Of a DNA stretch of 64,000 nt, positions 8,191-16,635 are shown piece by piece. The translations under genes were made by a program, and so were the position numbers. The notes under the pieces were generated by a model. It had not been told where the DNA came from, searched no databases, and saw only the letters and a program-made list of their open reading frames with translations. Every line of letters starts with the position of its first letter. Position 1 is the stretch's first letter. This DNA is from Firmicutes bacterium UBA6113 (GTDB lineage: Bacteria > Bacillota > Clostridia > Tissierellales > Sedimentibacteraceae). The DNA lies in NCBI GenBank assembly GCA_002422545.1, contig DIWF01000039.1, positions 10,715 through 74,714 of the forward strand. The letters are read 5' to 3'.

Positions 8191-9282
8191 ATGAGCACAA
8201 TATTAACCACTACATTGATAATCTCTGCAATTACCTCAATTCTTGCTGCAATACTAACTGCTGCAGACAGGACTGTTGGAAATTACGGAGAAGTAAAACT
8301 CACCATAAACAATGAAAAAACTTACAATGTGGAAGGAGGAACAACACTTCTTTCAACTCTGAGAAACGAAAAAGTATTCATACCATCGGCCTGCGGAGGC
8401 AAGGGGTCCTGTGGATACTGCAAAGTTGAGGTAACAGAGGGAGGAGGACCTGTACTTGCAACGGAACTTCCACTGCTCACAAAGGAAGAGCTTGTAAAAA
8501 ACATGCGTCTTTCATGTCAATGTAAATTGAAACAAGACATAAAAATTGAAATACCCGAGGAACTTTTCAACGTGAAGGAATATGCTTCAACAGTTGTAAA
8601 AATGGAAAAGGTAACTCCAACAATCAAATATCTTCGCTTTGATCTGGGAGAAGAAGAAATAAATTTCAGGCCTGGGCAGTATGTTCAGCTTAAGGCGCCT
8701 GCATATGAAGGAAACGACGAAGAGGTTTACAGGGCATATTCTGTTGCTTCAAGCGTCAACGATAAACATGCAATAGAGCTTCTGATAGGATACACCGGAG
8801 GCATTGCAACAACATATGTGCATCAGCACCTGAATGTTGGAGACAATGTACACATAAACGGACCTTATGGAGATTTCTACTACCACGAGGATGACAACGG
8901 CCCCATAATTCTGGCCGGAGCCGGAACAGGCATGGCCCCCATTTTGTCAATACTAAAGTACATGTCTGACAATGGCATAAACAGAGAAACAATATTTTTC
9001 TTCGGAGCAAAAACAATGTCAGATTTGTTCATGCTTGACCAATTAAAATATTTTGAAGAAAAACTTCCCGGCTTTAAATTCATAGCAACACTGTCCCGTG
9101 AAGAATCTCTTGATTGGAACGGAGACAGGGGAAGAGTTCCGGATTCGATCATAAAACATGTGGAAAACGGAGAAAGTTGTTCAGCGTACCTATGCGGCAG
9201 CCCTGCAATGATTGATTCCATAATAAAAGCTCTTGAAGAAAAGAAGGTTCCTCTTCATAAAATCTATTACGACAAGTTCTAA
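8191..9282 (+). CDS. nqrF: NqrF-type NADH reductase: 2Fe-2S ferredoxin plus FAD/NAD domains
   Basis: 363 residues. Order of parts: one N-terminal membrane helix (3-25), a plant-type 2Fe-2S ferredoxin domain with CGGKGSCGYC near 70-79 and the fourth Cys in LSCQCKL, then a ferredoxin-reductase FAD domain (RAYSVASS) and an NAD-binding domain (GAGTGMAPI, YLCGSPAMIDS). It ends in an aromatic residue (YYDKF), as FNR-like reductases do. In Na+-NQR this subunit takes electrons from NADH. In a normal Rnf operon the last gene would be rnfB (Fe-S ferredoxin oxidase). Here NqrF occupies that place, and neither rnfC nor nqrA precedes the operon. Family assignment is firm; the partner complex is unusual. 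Confidence 0.9.
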   Translation: MSTILTTTLIISAITSILAAILTAADRTVGNYGEVKLTINNEKTYNVEGGTTLLSTLRNEKVFIPSACGGKGSCGYCKVEVTEGGGPVLATELPLLTKEELVKNMRLSCQCKLKQDIKIEIPEELFNVKEYASTVVKMEKVTPTIKYLRFDLGEEEINFRPGQYVQLKAPAYEGNDEEVYRAYSVASSVNDKHAIELLIGYTGGIATTYVHQHLNVGDNVHINGPYGDFYYHEDDNGPIILAGAGTGMAPILSILKYMSDNGINRETIFFFGAKTMSDLFMLDQLKYFEEKLPGFKFIATLSREESLDWNGDRGRVPDSIIKHVENGESCSAYLCGSPAMIDSIIKALEEKKVPLHKIYYDKF

Positions 9283-9302
9283 ATAATACATTCCCTAGGG
9301 AG

Positions 9303-9349
9303 AAAAAAGCACGGCCGCAAACTACAACCAGTAGTCCGCAGTCGTGCTT
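9303..9349. terminator. Terminator hairpin between convergent units
   Basis: AAGCACG pairs with CGTGCTT, and an inner ACTAC/GTAGT stem strengthens the fold. On the minus strand the hairpin is followed by TTTTTT, and on the plus strand by TTATTATTATTA. It closes the Rnf/Nqr-like operon and the dxs side of the neighbourhood. Confidence 0.7.
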
Positions 9350-9379
9350 ATTATTATTACGAATACTTCTGCAATTTGT

Positions 9380-9500
9380 CTATGCACATTTAATCATTGA
9401 TCTGGGGCAGCCTATGTTTAACCTTACAAAGCCTTTCCTGTCCAAAATCAGTTCCGCTGTTATGCTCTACTTTTGCCTTTACATTGAAAATTGAATAGTC
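9380..9500 (-). pseudogene. Remnant of a MalY/PatB-type PLP aminotransferase C-terminus
   Basis: Directly after the stop of the glutamine amidotransferase, in the same frame, the minus strand reads DYSIFNVKAKVEHNSGTDFG. After a frame change near 9440 it reads KGFVRLNIGCPRSMIKCA and then stops. This matches the end of PLP-dependent MalY/PatB C-S lyases, which typically read about KAKV-x-PG-x-FG-x-GFVRLNIACPRS. No start codon and no PLP domain remain. It looks like the tail of a gene whose body was deleted, with one frameshift since. Recognition is from memory of the family motif, not an alignment. Confidence 0.6.
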
Positions 9501-10232
9501 TCAATTCTTTTTTAAAGAATATATTCTTGAAGCCGCTATAAAACTATTGAAAATATTGCAAAATACTGGATATCTTTCAAACATTATTTCAGGATGCCAC
9601 TGAATGCCCAGTGCAAAATCAAGTTCTGCGGATTCTATGCATTCTATTATTCCATCTTCAGTAAATGCAGTTGCAAGGTAGCCTTTGGCCACATCCTTCA
9701 CTGCCTGGTGATGAAAGGAATTTGTTTTAATCTTATCTGTTTTCAATATGTTAAAAATCATGGAATCCTTTAACAAATCAACCGTGTGGTGCTCATATCC
9801 GCCAAATGTGAACTTTGGAGAATGTCCATTCGAGTTTTGTCTCTGGGCATAAATGTCCTGGTAGAGTGTTCCTCCTCCGGCCACGTTCATTATTTGCTGC
9901 CCCCTGCATATGCCAAGCATGGGCATGTTTTTTGCTGCTGCATGGTTGTACAATTTCACTTCAAATGCATCTCTGTCGTAGTCGATATCACCTATTTGTC
10001 TGATTGGTTCCTCACCGAACAACAGAGGGTTTATGTCTCCTCCTCCCGTGAAGTAAATTCCGTCAACAAAGTCTAAATATTTTTCTATTGTTTCATTATC
10101 TTCTGTTAAAGGTAGGATTACAGGCACACCGCCGTGTTGAAAAACAGCCTTTAAATTGCTTTCGTTGACCTTTTCATAGTAAAATCCGTCTTCCATTATT
10201 TTATCAGTTGTAATACCGATTATGGTCTTCAT
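9501..10232 (-). CDS. Class I glutamine amidotransferase, gamma-glutamyl-GABA hydrolase-like (peptidase C26)
   Basis: 243 residues. The fold is that of PuuD-like hydrolases that cleave gamma-glutamyl amides. Visible features are FTGGGDINPLLFGEE (residues 70-84), the nucleophile Cys in MLGICRGQQ near residue 108 and the catalytic His/Glu in GIQWHPE near residue 217. Length is normal (240-255). It starts two bases after the dxs stop, so the two are probably cotranscribed, although no metabolic link is obvious. The physiological substrate cannot be told from sequence; polyamine or glutamyl-peptide breakdown is only a guess. Confidence 0.85.
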   Translation of the reverse strand: MKTIIGITTDKIMEDGFYYEKVNESNLKAVFQHGGVPVILPLTEDNETIEKYLDFVDGIYFTGGGDINPLLFGEEPIRQIGDIDYDRDAFEVKLYNHAAAKNMPMLGICRGQQIMNVAGGGTLYQDIYAQRQNSNGHSPKFTFGGYEHHTVDLLKDSMIFNILKTDKIKTNSFHHQAVKDVAKGYLATAFTEDGIIECIESAELDFALGIQWHPEIMFERYPVFCNIFNSFIAASRIYSLKKN

Positions 10233-10234
10233 TT

Positions 10235-12094
10235 TTACCTCCCCAAGAAATATTTAACGTCATCAGCAATGCTCTGTGGGTCCATTTTGTTTTCCTTAAG
10301 AAGCTCTTCAACAGAGCCGTGCCTTATAAATTCGTCAGGCAACGTCTTAATAAGAACACTAGCCTGATCTTGAAGTGCTGCTTTTACGCTGAATGCAAAT
10401 GACCCCCATGGAACAGCTTCATCTATTATTACAGCCTTCTTGGTCTTCATCACTGATTTTTTAAGCAATTCTTCATCCAAAGGTTTTATGAATCTCAAAT
10501 TTACAACTTCAGCATCAATTCCTGACACTTTTAATATTTCACGGACATGAATTGCAGTCACAACCATTTTGCCGCAGGCAGCTATGGTCACATCCGCACC
10601 TTCTTCTGCCACAACGCCATGTCCTTTTTCTATTTTTTTATAGCTTCCGCCCACATATTCCTTGAGACTTCCTCTTGGATATCTTATGGCCACAGGTCCA
10701 TCAATTTCATTCACTGCAAACTCAAGCATGCTTTCAAGCTCTCTGTAGTCTGCTGGAGACATGACAGTCATGTTTGGAATCTGCATCAAAAATGATTCGT
10801 CGAACACTCCCTGGTGTGTTTCACCATCATTTCCCACAAGACCTGCCCTGTCAACAGCAAGCACAACATGAAGATTTTGAATTGCAACGTCATGGATAAT
10901 CTGGTCATATGCTCTTTGAAGAAATGAAGAATAAAGAGCCACAACCGGTACAATTCCGTTTGTAGCAAGTCCTGCAGCCATGGTTACTGCATGCTGCTCG
11001 GCAATGCCTGCATCAAAAATTCTTTTTGGAAATTTCCTTGCAAAATTAGTGAGCCCTGTTCCGTCAGTCATGGCTGCCGTAATGGCTACAACATCGTTGT
11101 TGTGTTCAGCTATTTCGCAAAGTTTCTTTCCAAATATATCAGAGTATGAGGCAACAGTAGATTCTTTTATGTTTTTTCCTGTTTCTATGTCAAATTCTGA
11201 CACGCCGTGATACTCATTCGGCCTTTGTTCAGCAAATTTATATCCTTTTCCTTTTTTTGTTACCACGTGCATTATAAGAGGCCCTTCAATATTTTGGGCA
11301 GTCTTGAATGCTTCTAACAAATCGTCAATGCTGTGTCCGTCTATGGGGCCCATGTATGTGAGGCCAAGCTCTTCAAAAAGCATTCCAGGAACAACCATCT
11401 GTTTTACAGCATCCTTGGCTCTCTTTAAAAATGATTTAACCTTCCCTCCTGCAACAGGCATGTTGTTGAGTATCTTTTCAACATCTTTCTTTGTTGAAAG
11501 GTATCTTGTGTCTGTCCTAACCTTGCTTAGGTATCTTGACAGACCTCCCACGTTTTTGGAAATTGACATCTCATTGTCGTTTAGTATTATAATAAGTTTT
11601 GTATTGCTTCTTCCTGCATCGTTTAACGCTTCAAATGCCATTCCTCCAGTAAGGGCTCCGTCACCTATTACTGCAACTATTTCATAGTCTTCATTTTTCA
11701 GATCTCTTGCCCTTGCCATTCCCATGGCTGCAGAAATAGAAGTGCTGCTGTGTCCTGTGTCAAAACAGTCATAAATGCTTTCAGCACGTTTTGGAAAACC
11801 GCTAAGTCCTTTTAATTGCCTGAGTGTGGACATTTCATTTTTTCTGCCTGTCAATATTTTATGAACATATGACTGGTGTCCCACATCCCATATTATTTTA
11901 TCCTCAGGAGTGTTTAAGGAATAGTGCATAGCCACTGTAAGTTCTACCACCCCAAGGTTTGAAGCTAGATGTCCTCCTGTTTTTGAAACGCTTTTTATTA
12001 TGTATTCCCTTATCTCGTTGGCAAGTATGGGCAGCTCGCTTGTTTTAAGCTGTTTCAACTCCACCGGAGAATTTATTTTATCTAAATATTTCAT
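10235..12094 (-). CDS. dxs: 1-deoxy-D-xylulose-5-phosphate synthase
   Basis: 619 residues. Dxs condenses pyruvate and glyceraldehyde 3-phosphate, the first step of the MEP isoprenoid pathway. The thiamine diphosphate motif GDGALTGGMAFEALNDAG is at about residues 143-160, ending with the expected Asn in IIILNDNEMSIS. FDTGHSSTSISAAMGMA and DAGIAEQHAVTMAAGLA are further conserved blocks, the latter with the catalytic Glu. Full length. The ATG is preceded by GAGAGGT. A MEP pathway fits the cis-prenyltransferase and polyprenyl use elsewhere in the window. Usual clostridial neighbours (xseB, ispA, tlyA) are not adjacent here. Confidence 0.96.
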   Translation of the reverse strand: MKYLDKINSPVELKQLKTSELPILANEIREYIIKSVSKTGGHLASNLGVVELTVAMHYSLNTPEDKIIWDVGHQSYVHKILTGRKNEMSTLRQLKGLSGFPKRAESIYDCFDTGHSSTSISAAMGMARARDLKNEDYEIVAVIGDGALTGGMAFEALNDAGRSNTKLIIILNDNEMSISKNVGGLSRYLSKVRTDTRYLSTKKDVEKILNNMPVAGGKVKSFLKRAKDAVKQMVVPGMLFEELGLTYMGPIDGHSIDDLLEAFKTAQNIEGPLIMHVVTKKGKGYKFAEQRPNEYHGVSEFDIETGKNIKESTVASYSDIFGKKLCEIAEHNNDVVAITAAMTDGTGLTNFARKFPKRIFDAGIAEQHAVTMAAGLATNGIVPVVALYSSFLQRAYDQIIHDVAIQNLHVVLAVDRAGLVGNDGETHQGVFDESFLMQIPNMTVMSPADYRELESMLEFAVNEIDGPVAIRYPRGSLKEYVGGSYKKIEKGHGVVAEEGADVTIAACGKMVVTAIHVREILKVSGIDAEVVNLRFIKPLDEELLKKSVMKTKKAVIIDEAVPWGSFAFSVKAALQDQASVLIKTLPDEFIRHGSVEELLKENKMDPQSIADDVKYFLGR

Positions 12095-12351
12095 TTTTAC
12101 CTCTCAAGCATTTTATTGAGTATGCATTTTATAATTATATATTGTTTAAATATATATGTCAAAATTAATATTTTTATATCAAGCCATCAAAAATATTCTG
12201 TACTTTTGTTTAAATGTGTTATATTATATTTATAATATTCATCAAATATAAATGGCAAAAACAAGGAATCATAAATACTGACAAAATGTCAGTGCGTAAC
12301 AATCACTCTAGAAATATTAGAAATTATATATGATTAAAATGGAGGACGATT
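12095..12351. promoter_or_regulatory. Divergent dxs/ppdK spacer with operator-like palindrome
   Basis: The 257-base AT-rich spacer should hold promoters for both dxs (minus) and ppdK (plus); TTGTTT around 12207 with TATAAT-like sequence downstream is a candidate for ppdK. A perfect palindrome ACTGACA-AAA-TGTCAGT lies at 12277-12293, about 58 bases before the ppdK ATG. It could be a protein-binding site or a short RNA hairpin in the ppdK leader. No T tract follows it, so it is not a terminator. Confidence 0.45.
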
Positions 12352-14976
12352 ATGAGCAAGAAATGGGTTTATTTGTTTAAGGAAGGAAATGCTTCACAAA
12401 AATATCTTCTGGGTGGAAAGGGTGCCAACTTGTCAGAAATGACTAACATAGGTCTTCCCGTGCCTCCAGGAATAACAGTTACTACAGAGGCATGCACAGA
12501 GTTTTACGAGCAGGGAAAAAAATTAACTGAGGAAATAATAAATCAGATTAAGACGCACCTGGCTCTATTGGAAGAACAGACAGGAAAGAAATTCGGAGAT
12601 GCTAAAAATCCGCTTCTTGTTTCAGTACGTTCAGGAGCAGCTTTTTCCATGCCTGGCATGATGGATACAATTTTAAATCTAGGACTCAATGATGACACAG
12701 TTGAAGGCATGTCCAGCAAGACAGGAAACCCTCGCTTTGCTTATGACAGCTACAGAAGGTTCATTCAGATGTTCGGTGATGTTGTGCTTGAAATTCCAAA
12801 ATACAAGTTTGACAACGCACTAGATGACACAAAGGAAAAAAACAACTACAAGTATGACACTGAACTCACTGCAGATGATTTAAAACAACTGGTTAAAGAA
12901 TTCAAGTCAATTTACAAAAAAGAAACAAAGACCGATTTCCCTCAGGAACCCGAGGAGCAGCTCCTCATGGCTGTTGAAGCTGTATTCAGGTCATGGAACA
13001 ATCAAAGAGCCATAACATACAGAAACCTTTATGACATTCCTCACAACCTTGGAACTGCAGTAAACGTCCAGTCCATGGTTTTCGGAAACATGGGAGACAG
13101 TTCAGGAACAGGAGTTGCCTTTACTAGAAACCCTTCCACCGGTGAAAAGAAAGTTTTTGGAGAATTTCTTATAAATGCACAAGGGGAAGATGTTGTTGCA
13201 GGAATCAGAACTCCGCTTACAATTGACAAATTAAACGACGTTATGCCTGAAATATACAAAGAGTTTATTGAATCTGCCAACACGCTTGAGCAGCACTACA
13301 AAGACATGCAGGACATTGAATTTACCATAGAGCAGGGAAAATTATACTTCCTTCAGACTCGTAACGGCAAAAGGACAGCAGAAGCAGCTCTGAGAGCTGC
13401 AGTTGAAATGGTTGGGGAAGGTCTTATTGACAAGAAGACTGCCGTAATGAGAGTTGATCCAAAATCATTAGACCAGCTTCTTCATCCAAAATTTGATCCT
13501 GATGATTTGAAGAAGGCAACACCTGTAGCAAAGGGCCTTCCTGCATCTCCAGGAGCAGCAACAGGTAAAATATACTTTACAGCTGATGAAGCAGTTGCTG
13601 CAGCTAAAAACGGCGAATCAGCCATACTGGTAAGAAAGGAAACCTCTCCTGAAGACATTGAAGGAATGAGCAAAGCCAAAGGAATACTCACTTCAAGAGG
13701 AGGAATGACATCACATGCCGCAGTTGTGGCAAGAGGAATGGGAAAATGCTGTGTAGCAGGATGCGAAACAATTTTCGTTGATGAAGCAAGAAAGACAATG
13801 ACAATTGAAGGAAAAGTGTACACTGAAGGAGATTATATCTCTCTTGACGGAAGCACCGGTAATGTATATATAGGAAAAATAAAGACTGTTGAAGCAAATA
13901 TTTCAGGAAACTTCGGAATACTCATGGAATGGGCAGACGAGTTCAGAAAACTTAAAATAAGAACTAACGCCGACACTCCAAACGATTCAGCAATGGCTGT
14001 TAAATTTGGAGCAGAAGGAATAGGCCTTTGCAGGACAGAGCACATGTTCTTTGAAGAAAGCCGTATTTTCTCAGTAAGAAAAATGATTATTGCAGACACA
14101 GTTTCTCAAAGAGAAAAAGCATTGGCAGAAATTCTTCCTATGCAGAAGAATGATTTCAAAGGAATATTCAAAATTATGGGAGTTCGTCCTGTAACAATCA
14201 GACTTTTGGATCCTCCTCTTCATGAATTCATTCCTACAAACAAAGATGACATAGAAGATCTGGCACGAGACATGAATGTTCCTGTTGATAAGCTGATGGA
14301 CAAAATAAACTCTCTTCACGAGTTCAACCCCATGCTTGGACACAGAGGCTGCCGCCTTGCAGTAACATATCCTGAAATAGCAAAAATGCAATCAAGGGCA
14401 ATAATGGAAGCTGCAATAGAGGTATCAAAGGAAGAAAACATCACAATTGTTCCTGAAATAATGGTTCCTCTAGTTGGAAAGAAGTCAGAGCTTGACTTTG
14501 TAAAGAAATATATTGTTGAAACAGCTGAAGAAGTAAAAAAAGATATGAATTCAGACATAGAATATCTGGTGGGAACAATGATAGAAGTTCCAAGAGCATG
14601 TGTGACAGCTGATGAAATTGCAGAAACAGCAGATTTCTTCTCTTTCGGAACAAACGACCTCACTCAGATGACATTTGGATTTTCAAGAGATGATGCAGGA
14701 AAATTCATTAATGACTACAAGGAAGTTGGAATACTTGAACAAGATCCGTTCCAGAGCATTGACCAGGGCGGAGTTGGAAAAATGGTTGAAATGGCAGTAA
14801 AGCTTGGAAGAGCTGCTAAGGACCACATTCACCTGGGAGTTTGCGGAGAGCACGGCGGCGACCCTGCATCCATAGAATTCTTCCACAGAACAGGCCTTGA
14901 CTATGTTTCTTGCTCACCATTTAGAGTTCCAATAGCAAGACTTGCTGCAGCACAATCAGCAATCAAAAACAATTAA
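12352..14976 (+). CDS. ppdK: Pyruvate, phosphate dikinase
   Basis: 874 residues. The enzyme interconverts pyruvate, ATP and phosphate with phosphoenolpyruvate, AMP and pyrophosphate. Order of domains: N-terminal nucleotide-binding ATP-grasp (SVRSGAAFSMPGMMDTILNLG), central swivelling domain with the phospho-His in GGMTSHAAVVARGMGK near residue 457, and C-terminal TIM barrel (GLCRTEHMFF, TNDLTQMTFG, GVCGEHGGDP with the catalytic Cys). Full length. The ATG follows TGGAGGACGATT. It is monocistronic between a divergent promoter and a bidirectional terminator; no PpsR/DUF299 regulator gene is next to it. In anaerobes it often serves PPi-dependent glycolysis or gluconeogenesis. Confidence 0.97.
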   Translation: MSKKWVYLFKEGNASQKYLLGGKGANLSEMTNIGLPVPPGITVTTEACTEFYEQGKKLTEEIINQIKTHLALLEEQTGKKFGDAKNPLLVSVRSGAAFSMPGMMDTILNLGLNDDTVEGMSSKTGNPRFAYDSYRRFIQMFGDVVLEIPKYKFDNALDDTKEKNNYKYDTELTADDLKQLVKEFKSIYKKETKTDFPQEPEEQLLMAVEAVFRSWNNQRAITYRNLYDIPHNLGTAVNVQSMVFGNMGDSSGTGVAFTRNPSTGEKKVFGEFLINAQGEDVVAGIRTPLTIDKLNDVMPEIYKEFIESANTLEQHYKDMQDIEFTIEQGKLYFLQTRNGKRTAEAALRAAVEMVGEGLIDKKTAVMRVDPKSLDQLLHPKFDPDDLKKATPVAKGLPASPGAATGKIYFTADEAVAAAKNGESAILVRKETSPEDIEGMSKAKGILTSRGGMTSHAAVVARGMGKCCVAGCETIFVDEARKTMTIEGKVYTEGDYISLDGSTGNVYIGKIKTVEANISGNFGILMEWADEFRKLKIRTNADTPNDSAMAVKFGAEGIGLCRTEHMFFEESRIFSVRKMIIADTVSQREKALAEILPMQKNDFKGIFKIMGVRPVTIRLLDPPLHEFIPTNKDDIEDLARDMNVPVDKLMDKINSLHEFNPMLGHRGCRLAVTYPEIAKMQSRAIMEAAIEVSKEENITIVPEIMVPLVGKKSELDFVKKYIVETAEEVKKDMNSDIEYLVGTMIEVPRACVTADEIAETADFFSFGTNDLTQMTFGFSRDDAGKFINDYKEVGILEQDPFQSIDQGGVGKMVEMAVKLGRAAKDHIHLGVCGEHGGDPASIEFFHRTGLDYVSCSPFRVPIARLAAAQSAIKNN

Positions 14977-14983
14977 AATAAAA

Positions 14984-15010
14984 AAAATCAGGCTTGCCTG
15001 ATTTTTTTTG
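14984..15010. terminator. Bidirectional terminator between ppdK and folA
   Basis: AAAATCAGGC-TT-GCCTGATTTTTTTT. The perfect stem has A and T runs on both sides and stops transcription from ppdK and from folA. Confidence 0.9.
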
Positions 15011-15011
15011 T

Positions 15012-15052
15012 CCTTCATTCTTAACTCTTCACTCTTAATTCTTAATTTGTTT
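15012..15052. repeat. Half copy of the AATTCTTAATT arm element, copy 2
   Basis: Words CATTCTTAACTC, CACTCTTAATTC and TTAATTTG follow the ppdK/folA terminator and run into the last codons of folA (residues VKQIKN). They match the arms of copies 1, 3 and 4, but no palindromic core is present beyond the terminator itself. Confidence 0.4.
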
Positions 15053-15544
15053 AACGTTTAGGTTTTTGTAAGTGTTGAAGTTAAACTTAAGCCCGTTGTT
15101 CTCATGGAGCTCTGAAGCAAAGGTGAGAATCCAGTCCTGATCCTGGTCGAAGTTGTGAAGATATGAATCAGCATCTTTGACAGCATCAACCTTTGTTATG
15201 TAAGCTTCGCTGCAGTAAGGATAAAGCTCGTTGTAAATTTTGCTTCCACCGATTACAAACACATCATCGCTGTTGTATTTTTTAACTTCTTCAAGAAGCT
15301 CCTCCACTGAATGAACTACAGTGCAGCCTTCTTTTTCATAATTCTTGTCAGTTGTCATTACAATGTTCACCCTGTTTTTCAGAGGATTTCCCCCCGGAAG
15401 GGAAAGAAGTGTTATTCTACCCATAACAACTGTTTTATTTTTTGTGGTTTCCCTGAAGAATTTCATATCATCCGGCAAATCAAAAAGCAAATCTCCGCTA
15501 TTGCCTATTCCCCAGTCTTTTGACACAGCTACTATTAATTTCAT
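15035..15544 (-). CDS. folA: Dihydrofolate reductase
   Basis: 169 residues. DHFR reduces dihydrofolate to tetrahydrofolate with NADPH and recycles the dihydrofolate made by ThyA. Visible features are IVAVSKDWGIGNSGDLLFDLPDDMKFF at the N-terminus (acidic catalytic Asp in LPDDM), VVMGRITLLSLPGG (normally GRxTxxS) and VFVIGGSKIYNELYPY. Downstream of thyA by nine bases with AAGGAGCAAGT as ribosome-binding site, so the pair is one operon. The last residues (NVKQIKN) are encoded inside an AATTCTTAATT repeat arm, so the natural C-terminus may have been changed by the element. Confidence 0.95.
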   Translation of the reverse strand: MKLIVAVSKDWGIGNSGDLLFDLPDDMKFFRETTKNKTVVMGRITLLSLPGGNPLKNRVNIVMTTDKNYEKEGCTVVHSVEELLEEVKKYNSDDVFVIGGSKIYNELYPYCSEAYITKVDAVKDADSYLHNFDQDQDWILTFASELHENNGLKFNFNTYKNLNVKQIKN

Positions 15545-15553
15545 ACTTGCTCC

Positions 15554-16384
15554 TTATATCGCTATAGGTACTTTTGTTTTAAAAGGATTATATTCATAAT
15601 TTATGAGTTTAAAGCTGTCAACCGTAAAATCATAAAAATTGTCAATGGATTTGTCTATTTCTAAAGCAGGCGCATCATGCTGCTGCCTTTCGATAAGTTC
15701 TTCAATTATTGGAACATGTCTGTCATAAATGTGTGCATCTGATATTACATGCACAAGTTCTCCTGGAACAAGACCGCTTACCTGGGCCATCATATGTACT
15801 AGAAGAGAATACTGTACAACATTCCAGTTGTTTGCTGCAAGCACGTCTTGTGAACGCTGGTTAAGTATTGCATTCAACTTGTTTCCTGAAACATTGAATG
15901 TCATGCTGTATGCACATGGGTAAAGGTGCATTTCGTTCAAATCCTGGAAGTTATAAATGTTGGTCATTATTCTTCTGCTTGCAGGATTATTTTTTAAATC
16001 ATAAATAACCCTGTCAACCTGGTCAAATTCGCCTTCCTTGTACTTGTGCTTCAATCCAAGCTGGTATCCGTATGCCTTGCCTATGGAACCTGATTCGTCT
16101 GCCCATGAATCCCAGATGTGGCTGTTAAGGTCGTTTACATTGTTTGATTTCTTCTGCCATATCCACAGAAGTTCATCAGCGGCTGCAGTGAAATTTGTCC
16201 TCCTCAATGTTAGGATAGGAAAACTTTCCTGCAGATTGTATCTGTTTACAATTCCGAATTTTTTTATGGTATGAGCAGGTGTGCCGTCCTCCCACCTTGG
16301 CCTCACTTCATAATCTGTGTCCCAAACTCCGTTTGTGAGTATATCTTTGCAAGTCTCAATAAATATTTTATCTGCTGTGCTCAT
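15554..16384 (-). CDS. thyA: Thymidylate synthase (ThyA, Bacillus/phi3T type)
   Basis: 276 residues. Converts dUMP and methylene-tetrahydrofolate to dTMP and dihydrofolate. The catalytic Cys is in LYPCAYSMTFNV near residue 154, and the NQRSQDVLAANNWNVVQYSLL block binds dUMP. After the Cys the usual His is replaced by Ala (PCAY instead of PCH), which I recall as typical of the Bacillus/phage phi3T group rather than a defect. DAHIYDRH is conserved. The ATG follows ACAGGAGGTTCCGC. Promoter TTGTAA-17-TATAAT lies immediately upstream. Confidence 0.95.
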   Translation of the reverse strand: MSTADKIFIETCKDILTNGVWDTDYEVRPRWEDGTPAHTIKKFGIVNRYNLQESFPILTLRRTNFTAAADELLWIWQKKSNNVNDLNSHIWDSWADESGSIGKAYGYQLGLKHKYKEGEFDQVDRVIYDLKNNPASRRIMTNIYNFQDLNEMHLYPCAYSMTFNVSGNKLNAILNQRSQDVLAANNWNVVQYSLLVHMMAQVSGLVPGELVHVISDAHIYDRHVPIIEELIERQQHDAPALEIDKSIDNFYDFTVDSFKLINYEYNPFKTKVPIAI

Positions 16385-16415
16385 GCGGAACCTCCTGTCT
16401 AATTATTCTTTTTAT

Positions 16416-16444
16416 ATTATACAATAGAGGGACTTTCTTTACAA
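16416..16444 (-). promoter_or_regulatory. Promoter of thyA-folA
   Basis: On the minus strand TTGTAA (16439-16444), 17-base spacer, TATAAT (16416-16421). This is a near-consensus sigma-A promoter about 35 bases before the thyA ATG. The hairpin cluster begins directly upstream of the -35 box. Confidence 0.8.
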
Positions 16445-16447
16445 TAT

Positions 16448-16607
16448 AAAAAAAATTGCTACGCAATTTCCGCTAGGGGGACCTATGTCCCCCGACCGCG
16501 TTAAAACGCATACGCGTTTTAGACTCCGCACCCCTCTTAAGGTTAAGGGCGTCCCGCCCTTTGCAATCCCCGTTTTTTATATCATAGGAAAGAAAGACTT
16601 CCTATGA
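16448..16607. repeat. Stack of five consecutive hairpins
   Basis: Five perfect inverted repeats follow one another: AAATTGC/GCAATTT (16453-16469), GGGGGAC/GTCCCCC (16476-16493), AAAACGC/GCGTTTT (16503-16520), AGGGCG/CGCCCT (16546-16560) and TCATAGGAA/TTCCTATGA (16582-16607). The stretch is visibly richer in G and C than the surrounding spacers and holds no gene. The first 36 bases, read on the minus strand, have a second copy at 17873-17907. Confidence 0.7.
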
Positions 16608-16610
16608 CAT

Positions 16611-16634
16611 AAAAAAGAGAACTATTAGTTCCCT
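16611..16634 (-). terminator. Terminator after the 64-residue hypothetical gene
   Basis: On the minus strand GGGAACT-AAT-AGTTCTC is followed by TTTTTT. One G-U pair in the stem. It starts right after the stop codon. Confidence 0.75.
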
Positions 16635-16635
16635 G

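Noticed and set aside
9303..9349. Long hairpin as a tRNA or riboswitch
   Set aside because: No tRNA arms or CCA-type end, no known aptamer motif, and T runs on both sides fit a terminator between convergent units.
15890..15930. Thymidylate synthase with lost active-site His (PCAY)
   Set aside because: The Cys is intact and PCAY is, as I recall, normal for the Bacillus/phi3T group of ThyA.
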